In this document: one piece after another, positions 46,667 through 55,884 of the stretch
Layout of the letters: every line of letters starts with the position of its first letter
Position numbering within the stretch: the stretch's first letter is position 1
DNA from: CBDAPE01 sp965198325
GTDB lineage: Bacteria > Pseudomonadota > Alphaproteobacteria > UBA828 > JAPUJA01
DNA: 64,000 nucleotides
Assembly: GCA_965198325.1 (NCBI GenBank)
Contig: CBDAPE010000018.1
Location: 186,001-250,000 of the forward strand
Reading direction: 5' to 3'
Translations under genes and position numbers: made by a program
Notes under the pieces: model-generated
The model's input: only the letters and a program-made list of their open reading frames with translations
Databases searched by the model: none
Told to the model about the DNA's origin: nothing

Positions 46667-47464
46667 CTAACTCCACTCCACAACCTTGCGATAAAGATGC
46701 CAGGTCGAATGCCCGAGCACCGGCATCACGAATGCGAGGCCGACGAAAAAGGGCACGGAGCCGATCAGCAGGCCGCCGGCGACGATGAAGGCCCATATCG
46801 CCATCGTTATCGGGTTTGCGAGAACTGCTCTTGCTGACGTTTGAAGCGCCGTCATGACGCCAGCGTCCCGGTGGTCCAGAAGCAGCGGAAAGGACACCAC
46901 GCTGAGGGAGAACACCACGACGGCGAAGACGAAGCCAGCGCCGCAGCCCACGAGTATGAGTGTCCCGCCGGAGGAGGTGGTGAAGACTTCGCTGGTGAAC
47001 TCCGCGATCGACCCCGGCGCCGCGCTGCCGAAGACGTGCTTGTAGATGGCCAGCGCCGCGAACAACCACCCGAAGTAGATCCCCGTCAGCACGGCGCTGA
47101 GCGTCGCGATGGCGCGGATGGACGCGAACCGGAGGACATCGAAGGCATGCTTCCGGGAGATATCGAGACCCTGCTCGCGGCGTCGGCTCAACTCGTATGT
47201 GCCGGTCGCGGCCACCGGGCCGACTAGAGCGTATCCGGCAAGGAGCGGGAAGACTAGCGGCAACATCCCGTATCCGGCGTAAGTCCCGGCGATAATGGCC
47301 ATGAGCACGGGATATATCACGCAAAGCAAATACAAGTGGGTTGGCATCGCGTTGAAGTCAGCGAGGCCCTTGGCCAAAGCGTCTCTGAGATCCGCCGTGC
47401 CGATCGAGTGGACAGTCGGTCGAGCCGACTTAATATGTGCCCACATCGGCAATCGACTTTTCAT
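46667..47464 (-). CDS. DUF2189 integral membrane protein
   Basis: A 265-residue membrane protein with about six helices. TIGTADL-like SIGTADLRDALAKGLADFNA, FPLLAGYALVGPVAATGTYE and the C-terminal SVPFFVGLAFVMPVLGHSTW identify DUF2189. The family is often found near cytochrome oxidase genes, but its role is unknown. The ATG at 47464 starts this frame; another ATG at 47471 with AGGAGG in front opens a 13-codon frame that ends at once, so the N-terminus may have been altered. It lies between the IS21 element and the ctaB fragment. Confidence 0.85.
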   Translation of the reverse strand: MKSRLPMWAHIKSARPTVHSIGTADLRDALAKGLADFNAMPTHLYLLCVIYPVLMAIIAGTYAGYGMLPLVFPLLAGYALVGPVAATGTYELSRRREQGLDISRKHAFDVLRFASIRAIATLSAVLTGIYFGWLFAALAIYKHVFGSAAPGSIAEFTSEVFTTSSGGTLILVGCGAGFVFAVVVFSLSVVSFPLLLDHRDAGVMTALQTSARAVLANPITMAIWAFIVAGGLLIGSVPFFVGLAFVMPVLGHSTWHLYRKVVEWS

Positions 47465-47679
47465 TCGCCATGGTCGTGCCTCCTGAACCGTTGGTCCGAG
47501 CGCTCGCGACGCCAAAGGCGACACGGGGTGCCCGTTCCGGCCACTGGTCACGTCGAGCCGCGACCCGCAGTTCTGCGTGATTATAATAATTATACGCTGC
47601 CCGTCGAACCTTGTCGGCTCGTTTCTGTTCGAAGGCTCGAAACGCCCCTTCGTAGGTCAGGATATCTTTGAGGATAATC
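47465..47679 (-). promoter_or_regulatory. Upstream region of the DUF2189 gene
   Basis: A perfect TATAAT (minus strand; 47590-47595) is followed by an AT-rich run and, further down, AGGAGG before 47471. No good -35 is seen. The region is open in one minus-strand frame joined to the ctaB fragment, but the translated sequence resembles nothing I know. Confidence 0.4.
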
Positions 47680-47960
47680 GCCCCATCGGCAGGGGGCGAC
47701 GCCGGGTCCGGACCATCGGCGCTTCGATGTCCCGTTCGGACCACATGTTGATCGCCCCCGACGCCCCCGCGCCCACTACGATGCAAATCCGCGCGCCGGC
47801 TCCGAGCAGCGGATGGATCCTCCGGGCGCGAGGCTGAGCCCGGCGATGCCTGTGAACAGCACGAGCGACATGGTCCGGGCTTGAACAGGCTGACGAAATT
47901 GGACGCTTGGGCCGCCGGCGCGCCCGCACCCGCCGTCGTACCGATCAAGTGACCGGTCAA
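47680..47960 (-). pseudogene. ctaB: Degenerate N-terminal fragment of a heme O synthase gene
   Basis: Two frames together give recognisable pieces of the CtaB N-terminus: SNFVSLFKPG, then TMSLVLFTGIAGLSLAPGG and IVVGAGASGAINMWSERDIE with RTRRRPLPMGRL. They match FLALLKPRVMSLVVFTG, GAGASGAINMWYEHDIDA and RTRLRPIPQGRL of the intact ctaB, in the same order. Frameshifts separate them and the sequence stops after about 85 residues. It starts 30 bases after the coxA stop, where ctaB normally sits. DNA divergence from the intact ctaB is clear, so it is an old paralog or remnant, not a fresh copy. Confidence 0.85.
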
Positions 47961-47990
47961 GAGCCCACTCCTCGTCGATCGGCCTGCGCC

Positions 47991-49634
47991 CTACGTGCGG
48001 CGCCGTTCGCGTTGGCCAGGGGCAGGGTGACCGCCAGGACGGCGAACTTTGATGCGCGGCAACTGCTCGAAGGTGTGGAACGGCGCCGGCGAGGGCACGC
48101 TCCACTCGAGGCTCGTCGCCCCCTCGCCCCACGGGTTGGCTTCGCATTTCTTGCCGTAGCGGAGCGTGTAGACGACGATGAAGAGGAACAGCACGGTGCC
48201 GGCCGCGGTCACGTAGGAGCCGATCGACGCGACCAGGTTCCAGCCCGCAAAGGCGTCGGGATAGTCCGGGATACGCCGGGGCATGCCCGCCAGGCCCGCA
48301 AAATGCATCGGGAAGAAGGTCAGGTTCACGCCGATGAGCGTAATCCAGAAATGGATCTTGGCGAGGGTCTCTGGATATTGGCGCCCGCACATCTTGCCCA
48401 ACCAGTAGTAGAAGCCGCAGAAAATCGCGAAGACCGCGCCCAGCGAGAGCACGTAGTGGAAGTGGGCAACGACGTAGTAGGTGTCGTGCAGCGGCACGTC
48501 GATCCCTGCATTGGCGAGCACGATGCCGGTCACGCCACCGACCGTGAACAGGAAGATGAAGCCCATCGCCCAGAGCATGGGGGTCGGGAACGTGTTCGAA
48601 CCGCCCCACATGGTCGCGATCCAGCTGAAGATTTTGATTCCCGTGGGCACGGCGATGACCATCGTCGCAGCGACGAAATAGGCCCGTGTGTTGGTGTCGA
48701 AGCCCACTGTATACATGTGATGGGCCCAGACCACGAAGCCGATGAAGCCGATCGCCACCATGGCGTAGGCCATGGCGAGATAGCCGAACACGGGCTTCTT
48801 CGAGAAGGTCGAGACCACATGGCTGATGATGCCAAAAGCGGGCAGGATCAGGATGTAGACCTCCGGGTGGCCGAAGAACCAGAACAGGTGCTGGTAGAGG
48901 ATCGGATCGCCGCCCTGCGTCGCTTCGAAGAAGGCGGTGCCGAAGTTGCGGTCGGTCAGCAGCATGGTGATGCCGCCGGCCAGCACGGGAAGCGAGAGCA
49001 ACAGCAGGAACGCGGTGACCAGGATCGACCACACGAAGAGCGGCATCTTGTGCAGGATCATCCCCGGCGCACGCATATTGAGAATCGTCGTGATGAAATT
49101 GATCGCGCCCAGAATCGAGGACGCGCCGGCCAGATGGAGCGCGAGGATGGCCATGTCCACAGACGGGCCGGGATGGCCGGACGTGGATAAGGGCGCGTAG
49201 ATCGTCCAGCCCGCACCCACCCCGTCGCCGACGAAGATCGAGCCGTAGAGCAGACAGGCCGAGGGTATCAGCAGCCAGAAACTGATGTTGTTCATGCGCG
49301 GGAAGGCCATGTCCGGCGCACCGATCATCATCGGCACGAACCAGTTGCCGAAGCCCCCGATAAACACGGGCATGACGAAGAAGAACACCATGACCAGGCC
49401 GTGGCCGCTGATCAGCACGTTGAACAAGTGGTGATCGCCGCCCAGGATCCCTGCGCCCGGATATATCAGCTCTGCGCGCATCAGCATCGAGAGCAGCAGC
49501 CCTACCACGCCGCCGACAATGCCGAAGATGATGTACATCGTGCCGATGTCTTTGTGGTTGGTCGAGTAGAGCCACCGGGTGATCCCCCGTGGTGTATGAT
49601 CGTGCTCGTGCGCGTGGGCGCTCGCTTCACTCAT
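47991..49634 (-). CDS. ctaD: Cytochrome c oxidase subunit I (housekeeping aa3)
   Basis: A 547-residue twelve-helix subunit holding heme a, heme a3 and CuB. Motifs are complete: GGFGNWFVPMMIGAPDMAFP (D-channel entry), FFGHPEVYILILPAFG (His-Tyr and Glu), WAHHMYTVG (CuB), IIAVPTGIK-like VIAVPTGIKIFSW (K-channel lysine) and VVAHFHYVLS (heme ligands). It overlaps coxB by 4 bases. Downstream, the normal ctaB partner is replaced by the degenerate fragment. Confidence 0.98.
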   Translation of the reverse strand: MSEASAHAHEHDHTPRGITRWLYSTNHKDIGTMYIIFGIVGGVVGLLLSMLMRAELIYPGAGILGGDHHLFNVLISGHGLVMVFFFVMPVFIGGFGNWFVPMMIGAPDMAFPRMNNISFWLLIPSACLLYGSIFVGDGVGAGWTIYAPLSTSGHPGPSVDMAILALHLAGASSILGAINFITTILNMRAPGMILHKMPLFVWSILVTAFLLLLSLPVLAGGITMLLTDRNFGTAFFEATQGGDPILYQHLFWFFGHPEVYILILPAFGIISHVVSTFSKKPVFGYLAMAYAMVAIGFIGFVVWAHHMYTVGFDTNTRAYFVAATMVIAVPTGIKIFSWIATMWGGSNTFPTPMLWAMGFIFLFTVGGVTGIVLANAGIDVPLHDTYYVVAHFHYVLSLGAVFAIFCGFYYWLGKMCGRQYPETLAKIHFWITLIGVNLTFFPMHFAGLAGMPRRIPDYPDAFAGWNLVASIGSYVTAAGTVLFLFIVVYTLRYGKKCEANPWGEGATSLEWSVPSPAPFHTFEQLPRIKVRRPGGHPAPGQRERRRT

Positions 49635-50518
49635 CGTCCGTAGACCTCCGGCCCCTCGACCGGGTTGCGCTGGCTCGCCTCGGCAACCGCCACCGCGCCC
49701 TCATGGTCCGGCCCGCGCGATCCGAATTCCTCCTCGGCCCAGACCAGCCATTCTGCGAATACCTCCTGGGAAACCACCTCGACGGCAATCGGCATGAAGC
49801 CGTGCAGAACGCCGCACAGCTCGGAGCACTGGCCGTAATAGATGCCCTCCTCGGTCGCCCTGAACCAAGTCTCGTTTACGCGTCCGGGCACCGCGTCCAT
49901 CTTGACCCCGAAGGAAGGCACCGCCCAGGCGTGAAGGACGTCGGTCGCGGTGACGAGAACGCGCACCGTCGTGTCGACCGGCACCACGACGTTATAGTCG
50001 GTGGCCAGCAGGCGCGGCTGGCCTTCCTCGAGCTCGTCCTCCTCGAGCATGATGGCATCGAAGGCGAGATCGTTCTGATCGGGATACTCGTAGGACCAGT
50101 ACCACTGGTTGCCGATCGCCTTGATCGTCATGTCCGCCTCGGGCGTGCGATCCTGATAGTAGAGCAGCTTGAAGGAGGGCACCGCGATGACGATCAGAAT
50201 GATCACCGGCACGCCGGTCCAGATCGTCTCGATCAGGGTGTTGTGGGTGAATGTTCTCGGCGTCGGATTGGCCCGCGCGTTGAAGCGGACCACGATGATC
50301 GCCAGCAGCACGAGGACGAGTGCCGCGATCCCGAAAATGATGTAGAGCAGCATGCTGTGGAAGCCGTCCATCCGCTCCATCGCCGGCGTCGCGGCGTCCT
50401 GGAAGCCTATCTGCCAGTCGTAGGGCTCACCCACGTTTCCGGCGAAAGCGCCCGTCCCGCCAGCGAGGCCCGCGAATCCGAATGCCGCGAGCCCGGCAAA
50501 TCCCTTCTTGAACGACAT
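49631..50518 (-). CDS. ctaC: Cytochrome c oxidase subunit II (housekeeping aa3)
   Basis: A 295-residue subunit II with a signal-like N-terminus (MSFKKGFAGLAAFGFAGLAG), two helices (SMLLYIIFGIAALVLVLLAI and IETIWTGVPVIILIVIAVPS) and the CuA domain. CuA ligands are Cys231, Cys235, His239 and Met242 in CSELCGVLHGFM, and the aromatic electron-entry patch is GNQWYWSYEYP. The ATG at 50518 is taken over a longer frame to 50722 because the signal peptide begins there. Confidence 0.97.
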   Translation of the reverse strand: MSFKKGFAGLAAFGFAGLAGGTGAFAGNVGEPYDWQIGFQDAATPAMERMDGFHSMLLYIIFGIAALVLVLLAIIVVRFNARANPTPRTFTHNTLIETIWTGVPVIILIVIAVPSFKLLYYQDRTPEADMTIKAIGNQWYWSYEYPDQNDLAFDAIMLEEDELEEGQPRLLATDYNVVVPVDTTVRVLVTATDVLHAWAVPSFGVKMDAVPGRVNETWFRATEEGIYYGQCSELCGVLHGFMPIAVEVVSQEVFAEWLVWAEEEFGSRGPDHEGAVAVAEASQRNPVEGPEVYGR

Positions 50519-51053
50519 CCAACCGTCCTTATGCTGATCTGGAACTAACCCGCCCCGGGGCGCTGCGTGACCGCCCGGTCGGATCGCGGATTTCTGTCCG
50601 GCCTCGCCCCCCCCGGCCTCTCCGGTGGCCCTGAAACTACACATCGAACCGATGAATAACAAGTCCAAGGCGCGCCGATTCTCAAGGCAACCCGCCGGCT
50701 CCGACGGGCTCGCGGGGCGCACCGCGAGGCGATTTCGGCCCCGGCGTTGTCCGGACCTCGGAATTATGCGACTGCGTTGAAAATAGAGACTTAAAATCAG
50801 GAGCTTAGTTGTCGTCGCCAGCCCGAAAACGCAACCTGCCGGGTCGAGCTCCGCGGCCGCGGCAGGACCCCCCGCGTCAAATTGCCCCTGAACGCCGCGA
50901 GACCGTCCAGCGGCAAATCATCGCACCCTCGCGGACCTGCGTCCCCGGCGCGCCACAACCCCGCGCCGCGCCTTCGAGTCGGGTCCCGGGGCTCGCCCCG
51001 GAACACAAGAGCCTCTATATAGAGAGGGGTCACCATCCTCCCGGAGCTGTGCC
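50519..51053. other. 535-base divergent intergenic region between coxB and tldD
   Basis: No gene is supported here. The part near 50755-50815 is AT-rich relative to the rest and may carry the coxB promoter, but I could not set a reliable -35/-10 pair. The part near 51010-51040 precedes tldD with CCGGAGC as a weak ribosome binding site. Confidence 0.5.
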
Positions 51054-52487
51054 ATGAGCGATCTTGCCGCGACCGACGACCTGTTTTTCTCTCGAACCGA
51101 GCTCGAACCCGAGCGCGTTACGCGAATTGTCGACGCGGCCCTGGACGGGGCCGACGACGGCGAGCTGTTCCTGGAATACCGCCAGTCGGAATCCTTCGCC
51201 TTCGACGACGGCCGGCTGAAAGCCGCAAGCTTCGACACCACGCAGGGCTTCGGTCTGCGCTCCATAGCCGGCGAGGCGACCGGCTACGCCCACGCGTCGG
51301 AATTGTCCGACACGGCGCTGGCGCGGGCAGCCGAAACGGTCAAGGCGGTGCGCGGCGGTGCGGTAGGCACCCTCGAAGTCGACCCGGCCGCGACAAACCG
51401 CGCGCTTTATGGCGCCGACAGCCCGCTCGGCGAGGTCGCGTTTGAGGCCAAAACCGCGCTACTCGCCGAGATCGACGCCTACGCCCGGGCGAAGGACCCC
51501 CGCGTCCGCCAGGTCATGGCGTCGCTCACCGGCGAATGGCAGGCGGTCCAGATCGTGCGCGCCGGCGGCCGTCGCGCCGCCGATATCCGCCCTTTGGTCC
51601 GGCTCAACGTCTCGGTCGTCGTGGGCGAGGGCGAGCGTCAGGAGACCGGCTCCCACGGCGTCGGAGGGCGCATCGGCTACAGCGCCTTCATCGCGCCCGA
51701 GAGCTGGCAGGCCCAGACCGACGAGGCGCTGCGCCAAGCATTGGTCAATCTGGACTCGACGCCGGCGCCGGCGGGCGAGATGGACGTCGTGCTGGGGCCC
51801 GGCTGGCCGGGCATCCTGCTCCACGAGGCGATCGGCCACGGCCTCGAGGGCGATTTCAATCGCAAGGAAACCTCCGCCTTCTCCGGCCTGATTGGTAAAA
51901 AGGTCGCTGCCGACGGCGTCACCGTCATCGACGATGGCACGATCCAAGACCGGCGCGGCTCACTAACCATCGACGACGAGGGCACGCCCAGCGAACGCAC
52001 CGTGCTGATCGAGGACGGCATTTTGACCGGCTATCTGCAGGACCGTATGAACGCGCGCCTCATGGGCATGGCGCCGACCGGCAACGGCCGGCGCGAGAGC
52101 TTCGCCCACCAGCCTCTGCCGCGCATGACCAACACCTTCATGCTCGCCGGCGAGGCGGAACCCGACGAACTGATCGGGCGGGTCAAGAGCGGGCTCTACG
52201 CGGTCAATTTCGGCGGCGGCCAGGTCGACATCACCTCGGGCAAGTTCGTGTTCTCGGCCTCCGAGGCCTACCGCATCGAGAATGGCAAGGTGACGGCCCC
52301 GGTCCGGGGCGCGTCTCTGATCGGCAACGGCCCCGACGTACTTACCCGGGTCGCGGGCATCGGCAACGATATGGCGCTGGATCCGGGCATCGGCACCTGC
52401 GGCAAGGCGGGCCAGGGCGTGCCCGTGGGCGTCGGCTTGCCCACTCTGCTGATCGAAGGCCTCACTGTCGGCGGCACCGACGCGTAA
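51054..52487 (+). CDS. tldD: Metalloprotease TldD
   Basis: A 477-residue protease subunit that works with TldE/PmbA to degrade unfolded peptides and process some modified peptides. The zinc motif HEAIGHGLEGDFNRK contains HExxxH. GLRSIAGEATGYAHASELSD in the N-terminal half and the C-terminal GICGKAGQ-like GTCGKAGQGVPVGVGLPTL are family markers. It is divergent from coxB, a neighbour it keeps in many alphaproteobacteria. No tldE is in the window. Confidence 0.95.
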   Translation: MSDLAATDDLFFSRTELEPERVTRIVDAALDGADDGELFLEYRQSESFAFDDGRLKAASFDTTQGFGLRSIAGEATGYAHASELSDTALARAAETVKAVRGGAVGTLEVDPAATNRALYGADSPLGEVAFEAKTALLAEIDAYARAKDPRVRQVMASLTGEWQAVQIVRAGGRRAADIRPLVRLNVSVVVGEGERQETGSHGVGGRIGYSAFIAPESWQAQTDEALRQALVNLDSTPAPAGEMDVVLGPGWPGILLHEAIGHGLEGDFNRKETSAFSGLIGKKVAADGVTVIDDGTIQDRRGSLTIDDEGTPSERTVLIEDGILTGYLQDRMNARLMGMAPTGNGRRESFAHQPLPRMTNTFMLAGEAEPDELIGRVKSGLYAVNFGGGQVDITSGKFVFSASEAYRIENGKVTAPVRGASLIGNGPDVLTRVAGIGNDMALDPGIGTCGKAGQGVPVGVGLPTLLIEGLTVGGTDA

Positions 52488-52576
52488 GCAGGACCGCGGG
52501 GGTTTCGTCGTCGCGAGTCTGCCCGGCCCGTCTGCCCGGCCCGTCCGTCTCGCGCCAGGGCGCGGACTGAAGCCTG

Positions 52577-53932
52577 CTAATACGCGTACTCGGTAAACAC
52601 CGGCTCGACGCTTCGGTTCCAGCGGCCCTCATAGGCCTCGAGCAGCACTTCCGCGGGCGTCACGCCGGCCGCGGCGATCTCGTCCAGGGTATCGAGAAAG
52701 TGGCATTCGTTCTTGCCGGCGCCGCTCAGGATGCTGCGGCGCTCCAGCCCGGCGCGTGCGAGCACCAGAACGTCCCGGGCGAGTGCGCCCACAGTGGTGT
52801 TTCGAAACGGCGTCTTGAGCGCCGTCTTGGGCACGGCGTCGCGCATCGCATCCCGCTCCGCCGCCGTCCAATCCTTGACCATCTCCCACGCAGCGTCCAG
52901 TGACTGCCCGTCGTAGAGCAGGCCGACCCAGAGCGCGGGCAGTGCGCAGAGCCGGCCCCAGGGTCCGCCGTCCGCGCCGCGCATTTCCAGGTAGCGCTTC
53001 AGCCGCACTTCGGGAAACAGCGTGGTCAGATGGTCCTCCCAGTCCGAGAGCAGGGGCCGCTCGCCGGGCAGGGCCGGCAGCTTCCCATCGAGAAAATCGC
53101 GAAACGACTGGCCTGCGGCATCGATATAGGCGCCGTCGCGGTGGACGAAATACATCGGTACATCGAGCGCGTAGTCGGCATAGCGCTCGAAACCCATGCC
53201 GTCCTCGAACACGAAGGGCATGATGCCGCAGCGGTCGGGGTCGGTGTCCGTCCAGACATGGCTGCGGTAACTGAGGTAGCCCGACGGTTTGCCCTCGACG
53301 AAGGGGGAATTCGCGAACAGGGCGGTCGCGATCGGTTGGAGCGCGAGCCCGACGCGGAATTTCTTCACCATGTCCGCTTCGGATTCGAAATCGAGATTGA
53401 CCTGAACCGTACAGGTCCGGGTCATCATGTCGAGCCCGAGCTTGCCCTTCTTCGGCATGTAGGCACGCATGATCGCGTAGCGCGACTTGGGCATCCAGGA
53501 CACCTCGTCGCGCGTCGATCTCGGCCGAAAACCCAGCGCGTGAAAACCGAGGCCTAGCTCGCCCGCCACCACCCTGACCTGGTCGAGATGGTCGTGCACC
53601 TCGGCGCAGGTTTCGTGCAGCGTACGCAAGGGTGAGCCTGAGAGCTCGAACTGGCCGCCGGGCTCGAGTGTGATCGACTGGTGATCCATGGTGAGTGCAA
53701 TGACGGCCTCGCCCTCGTAATAGGGCTTCCAGCCGTAGCGCATCAGGCCCTTGAGCATCGCGCCGATGCCCCGCTCGCCCTCGTAGGGGACCGGCTCGCG
53801 ATCGTCGATCCGGTAGCCGAACTTTTCGTGCTCGGTGCCGATCCGCCAGAATCCGGGCGCCTTGCAGCCGGCCTCCAGATGCTCGACGAGCTGGCGCCTG
53901 TCGGTAATCGGTCCGCCGTTCGATCCCGCCAT
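52577..53932 (-). CDS. gshA: Glutamate-cysteine ligase
   Basis: A 451-residue enzyme of the plant/alphaproteobacterial type that makes gamma-glutamylcysteine, the first step of glutathione synthesis. GTEHEKFGYRIDD, ITLEPGGQFELSG and MTRTCTVQVNLDFESEADM are conserved active-site segments. In this type, activity is often controlled by disulfides; Cys residues at CTVQ and CAEVHDHL are visible. rsmE lies upstream with a 23-base gap. Confidence 0.95.
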   Translation of the reverse strand: MAGSNGGPITDRRQLVEHLEAGCKAPGFWRIGTEHEKFGYRIDDREPVPYEGERGIGAMLKGLMRYGWKPYYEGEAVIALTMDHQSITLEPGGQFELSGSPLRTLHETCAEVHDHLDQVRVVAGELGLGFHALGFRPRSTRDEVSWMPKSRYAIMRAYMPKKGKLGLDMMTRTCTVQVNLDFESEADMVKKFRVGLALQPIATALFANSPFVEGKPSGYLSYRSHVWTDTDPDRCGIMPFVFEDGMGFERYADYALDVPMYFVHRDGAYIDAAGQSFRDFLDGKLPALPGERPLLSDWEDHLTTLFPEVRLKRYLEMRGADGGPWGRLCALPALWVGLLYDGQSLDAAWEMVKDWTAAERDAMRDAVPKTALKTPFRNTTVGALARDVLVLARAGLERRSILSGAGKNECHFLDTLDEIAAAGVTPAEVLLEAYEGRWNRSVEPVFTEYAY

Positions 53933-53955
53933 GATTGCTCCGCCTCGAATGCCCT

Positions 53956-54789
53956 CTACCCGGCGCCACCTTTAGCGCGAATGGTTCTGCCCGGCAAGTG
54001 TGAGGGCGATCGGCCCGAGACTGTCCGCCAGTCGCCGAGCACGGCCTGCCAGCAGGCGAGCGCGGCCAGCGCCGCCGTGTCCGCGCGGAGCAGCCGGGGC
54101 CCGAGCGAGACCCGAAGGACACGGTCTCGCGCCCTGAGCTCATCCAGCTCGTCGGCGGTAAAGCCGCCTTCGGGCCCGATCAGCACGGCCCAGGGGGCGC
54201 TCGCTAGGCCCGACTCGCGCGCCGCCCCAAGCGCCTCGGCGATCGGTGCGCCGCCGGTTTCGTCGCACAACAGCAGGCGGCGTTCGCGCGGCCAGTCGTC
54301 GAGCACCGTTCTCAGGCGGCGGGTCGGAAGGATTTCAGGCACGCTCACCCGGCCGGTCTGCTCGGCGGCTTCCACGGCGTTGGCGCGCAGCCGCGCCTCG
54401 TTAACCCGGGCGACCCGGGTGTGCCCAGTGATTACGGCCCCCAGCGCGGCGGCGCCCAGCTCGGTCGCTTTGGCGGCGAGGAAATCGATCTTGCCGAACT
54501 TGATCGGCGAAAACAGCAGCCACAGGTCAGGCCCGTCTCGCTGGGGCGCACTCTGCTCGACAACGCGCGCCCGCGCCGCGCCGCGTGCCAGTTCATCGAG
54601 TGTCGCGAGCCACTCGCCGTCCCGCCCGTTGAACAGGCAAATCGTATCGCCCGGCCCCCGTCGCATCACCCGGCTCAAATAGTGCGCCTGGTCGGTCTCG
54701 AAGGTTACGGGCAGGCCCGCCTCGAGCGGTTGATCGGTAAACAGGCGAATGCGTGCCGGGTCGGCCGGCGGATGGCGGGTCGGGGACAT
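53956..54789 (-). CDS. rsmE: 16S rRNA (uracil-1498-N3) methyltransferase
   Basis: A 277-residue SPOUT-class methyltransferase. The knot region has VLIGPEGGFTADELDEL and VSLGPRLLRADTAALAAL, the RsmE signature. The N-terminal PUA-like domain includes HYLSRVMRRGPGDTICLFNG. It methylates U1498 of 16S rRNA with SAM. The ATG at 54789 is used; the upstream in-frame extension overlaps the divergent ubiA leader. Confidence 0.95.
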   Translation of the reverse strand: MSPTRHPPADPARIRLFTDQPLEAGLPVTFETDQAHYLSRVMRRGPGDTICLFNGRDGEWLATLDELARGAARARVVEQSAPQRDGPDLWLLFSPIKFGKIDFLAAKATELGAAALGAVITGHTRVARVNEARLRANAVEAAEQTGRVSVPEILPTRRLRTVLDDWPRERRLLLCDETGGAPIAEALGAARESGLASAPWAVLIGPEGGFTADELDELRARDRVLRVSLGPRLLRADTAALAALACWQAVLGDWRTVSGRSPSHLPGRTIRAKGGAG

Positions 54790-54853
54790 GGCAAAGCCGG
54801 GCTTGAGTTCGATCGGGCACGAGTTTATCACCAACGCTCAGGATCCGCCTCCC

Positions 54854-55768
54854 ATGACCGAACCCGATAGCACAACTCCCGCCCGGTCCGGCACCAGCTG
54901 GATCGATCGGCATATGCCGCCGCCGGTCCGCCCCTACATCAAGCTTGCGCGGGCCCATCAGCCGATTGGCATCTGGCTGCTGTTCTGGCCTTGCGCCTGG
55001 AGCCTCGCCATGGCGGGCAACGGAAAGCCGCATATCGGCCTGCTCACGCTTTTCGCGGCCGGTGCAATCGTCATGCGCGCCGCCGGCTGCACGCTCAACG
55101 ATATCGTCGATCGCGATATCGATGCGAAGGTCGTGCGCACGGCGGGCCGGCCGCTCGCCTCGGGTGAGATCGGCCTGTTGGGCGCCGTCGCCTTTCTCGC
55201 TGCCCTGCTGGCCGCCGGTGCGGCGATTCTGTTCTCGTTTAACTGGTTTGCCGTCATTCTCGGCGCGTCCTCGCTCGGCCTGGTGGCGCTCTATCCCTTC
55301 ACCAAGCGGTTCACCTACTGGCCCCAGGCCTTCCTCGGGGTCACCTTCAACTGGGGCGCGCTGCTCGGCTGGGCGGCCGCGACCGGGGGGCTCGACTGGC
55401 CCGCCGGACTGCTCTATCTGGGCGCGATTTTCTGGACCATCGGCTACGACACGATCTACGCCCACCAAGATAAGGAGGACGACATCCTGATCGGCGTGAA
55501 ATCCTCGGCGCTGCGGCTGGGCGAGAAGACCCTGCCGGCCGTGGCCGGCTTCTACGCCCTGGCGCTTGCCTTCTTTACGCTCGCTGGGCTGCTCGCAGGG
55601 GTTCACTGGCCCTATTACGCGGCGCTGGGGCTGGTCGCCCTGATGTTTGGCTGGCAGGTCCTGTTCGTCCATCTCGACGATGCTACCGACTGCCTGGCCA
55701 AGTTCAAGTCGAATGCCTGGATCGGCTGGCTGCTCTTCGTCGGCCTCCTGCTTAGCGCACTGATTTGA
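54854..55768 (+). CDS. ubiA: 4-hydroxybenzoate polyprenyltransferase
   Basis: A 304-residue membrane prenyltransferase for ubiquinone synthesis. The two Asp-rich motifs are NDIVDRDIDAKVVRTAGRPL and DTIYAHQDKEDD, and the N-terminal RAHQPIGIWLLFWPCAWSL is family-specific. It joins a polyprenyl chain to 4-hydroxybenzoate. It is divergent from rsmE with 64 bases between starts. Confidence 0.96.
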   Translation: MTEPDSTTPARSGTSWIDRHMPPPVRPYIKLARAHQPIGIWLLFWPCAWSLAMAGNGKPHIGLLTLFAAGAIVMRAAGCTLNDIVDRDIDAKVVRTAGRPLASGEIGLLGAVAFLAALLAAGAAILFSFNWFAVILGASSLGLVALYPFTKRFTYWPQAFLGVTFNWGALLGWAAATGGLDWPAGLLYLGAIFWTIGYDTIYAHQDKEDDILIGVKSSALRLGEKTLPAVAGFYALALAFFTLAGLLAGVHWPYYAALGLVALMFGWQVLFVHLDDATDCLAKFKSNAWIGWLLFVGLLLSALI

Positions 55769-55884
55769 GCGGCCCTCTTGGGCTCGGGCCTCCGTGCAGG
55801 ATTTATCGGGCTGAGCTTTCAAATCAGCAGAATACGTCTTCAAATAGTGTTGATTCGGCACTTGAACACGAATATAGCTACCGA

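Noticed and set aside
47490..47680. Minus-strand frame continuing from the ctaB fragment (ILTYEGAFRAFEQKRADK...)
   Set aside because: It is open and not obviously biased, but it matches nothing known and carries the TATAAT of the DUF2189 gene, so I treat it as upstream sequence and not as a gene.
47776..49575. 599-codon minus-strand frame overlapping coxA
   Set aside because: Same strand but another frame of coxA; Arg/His-rich translation and no family match, while the coxA frame is complete. Its last residues only touch the ctaB remnant.
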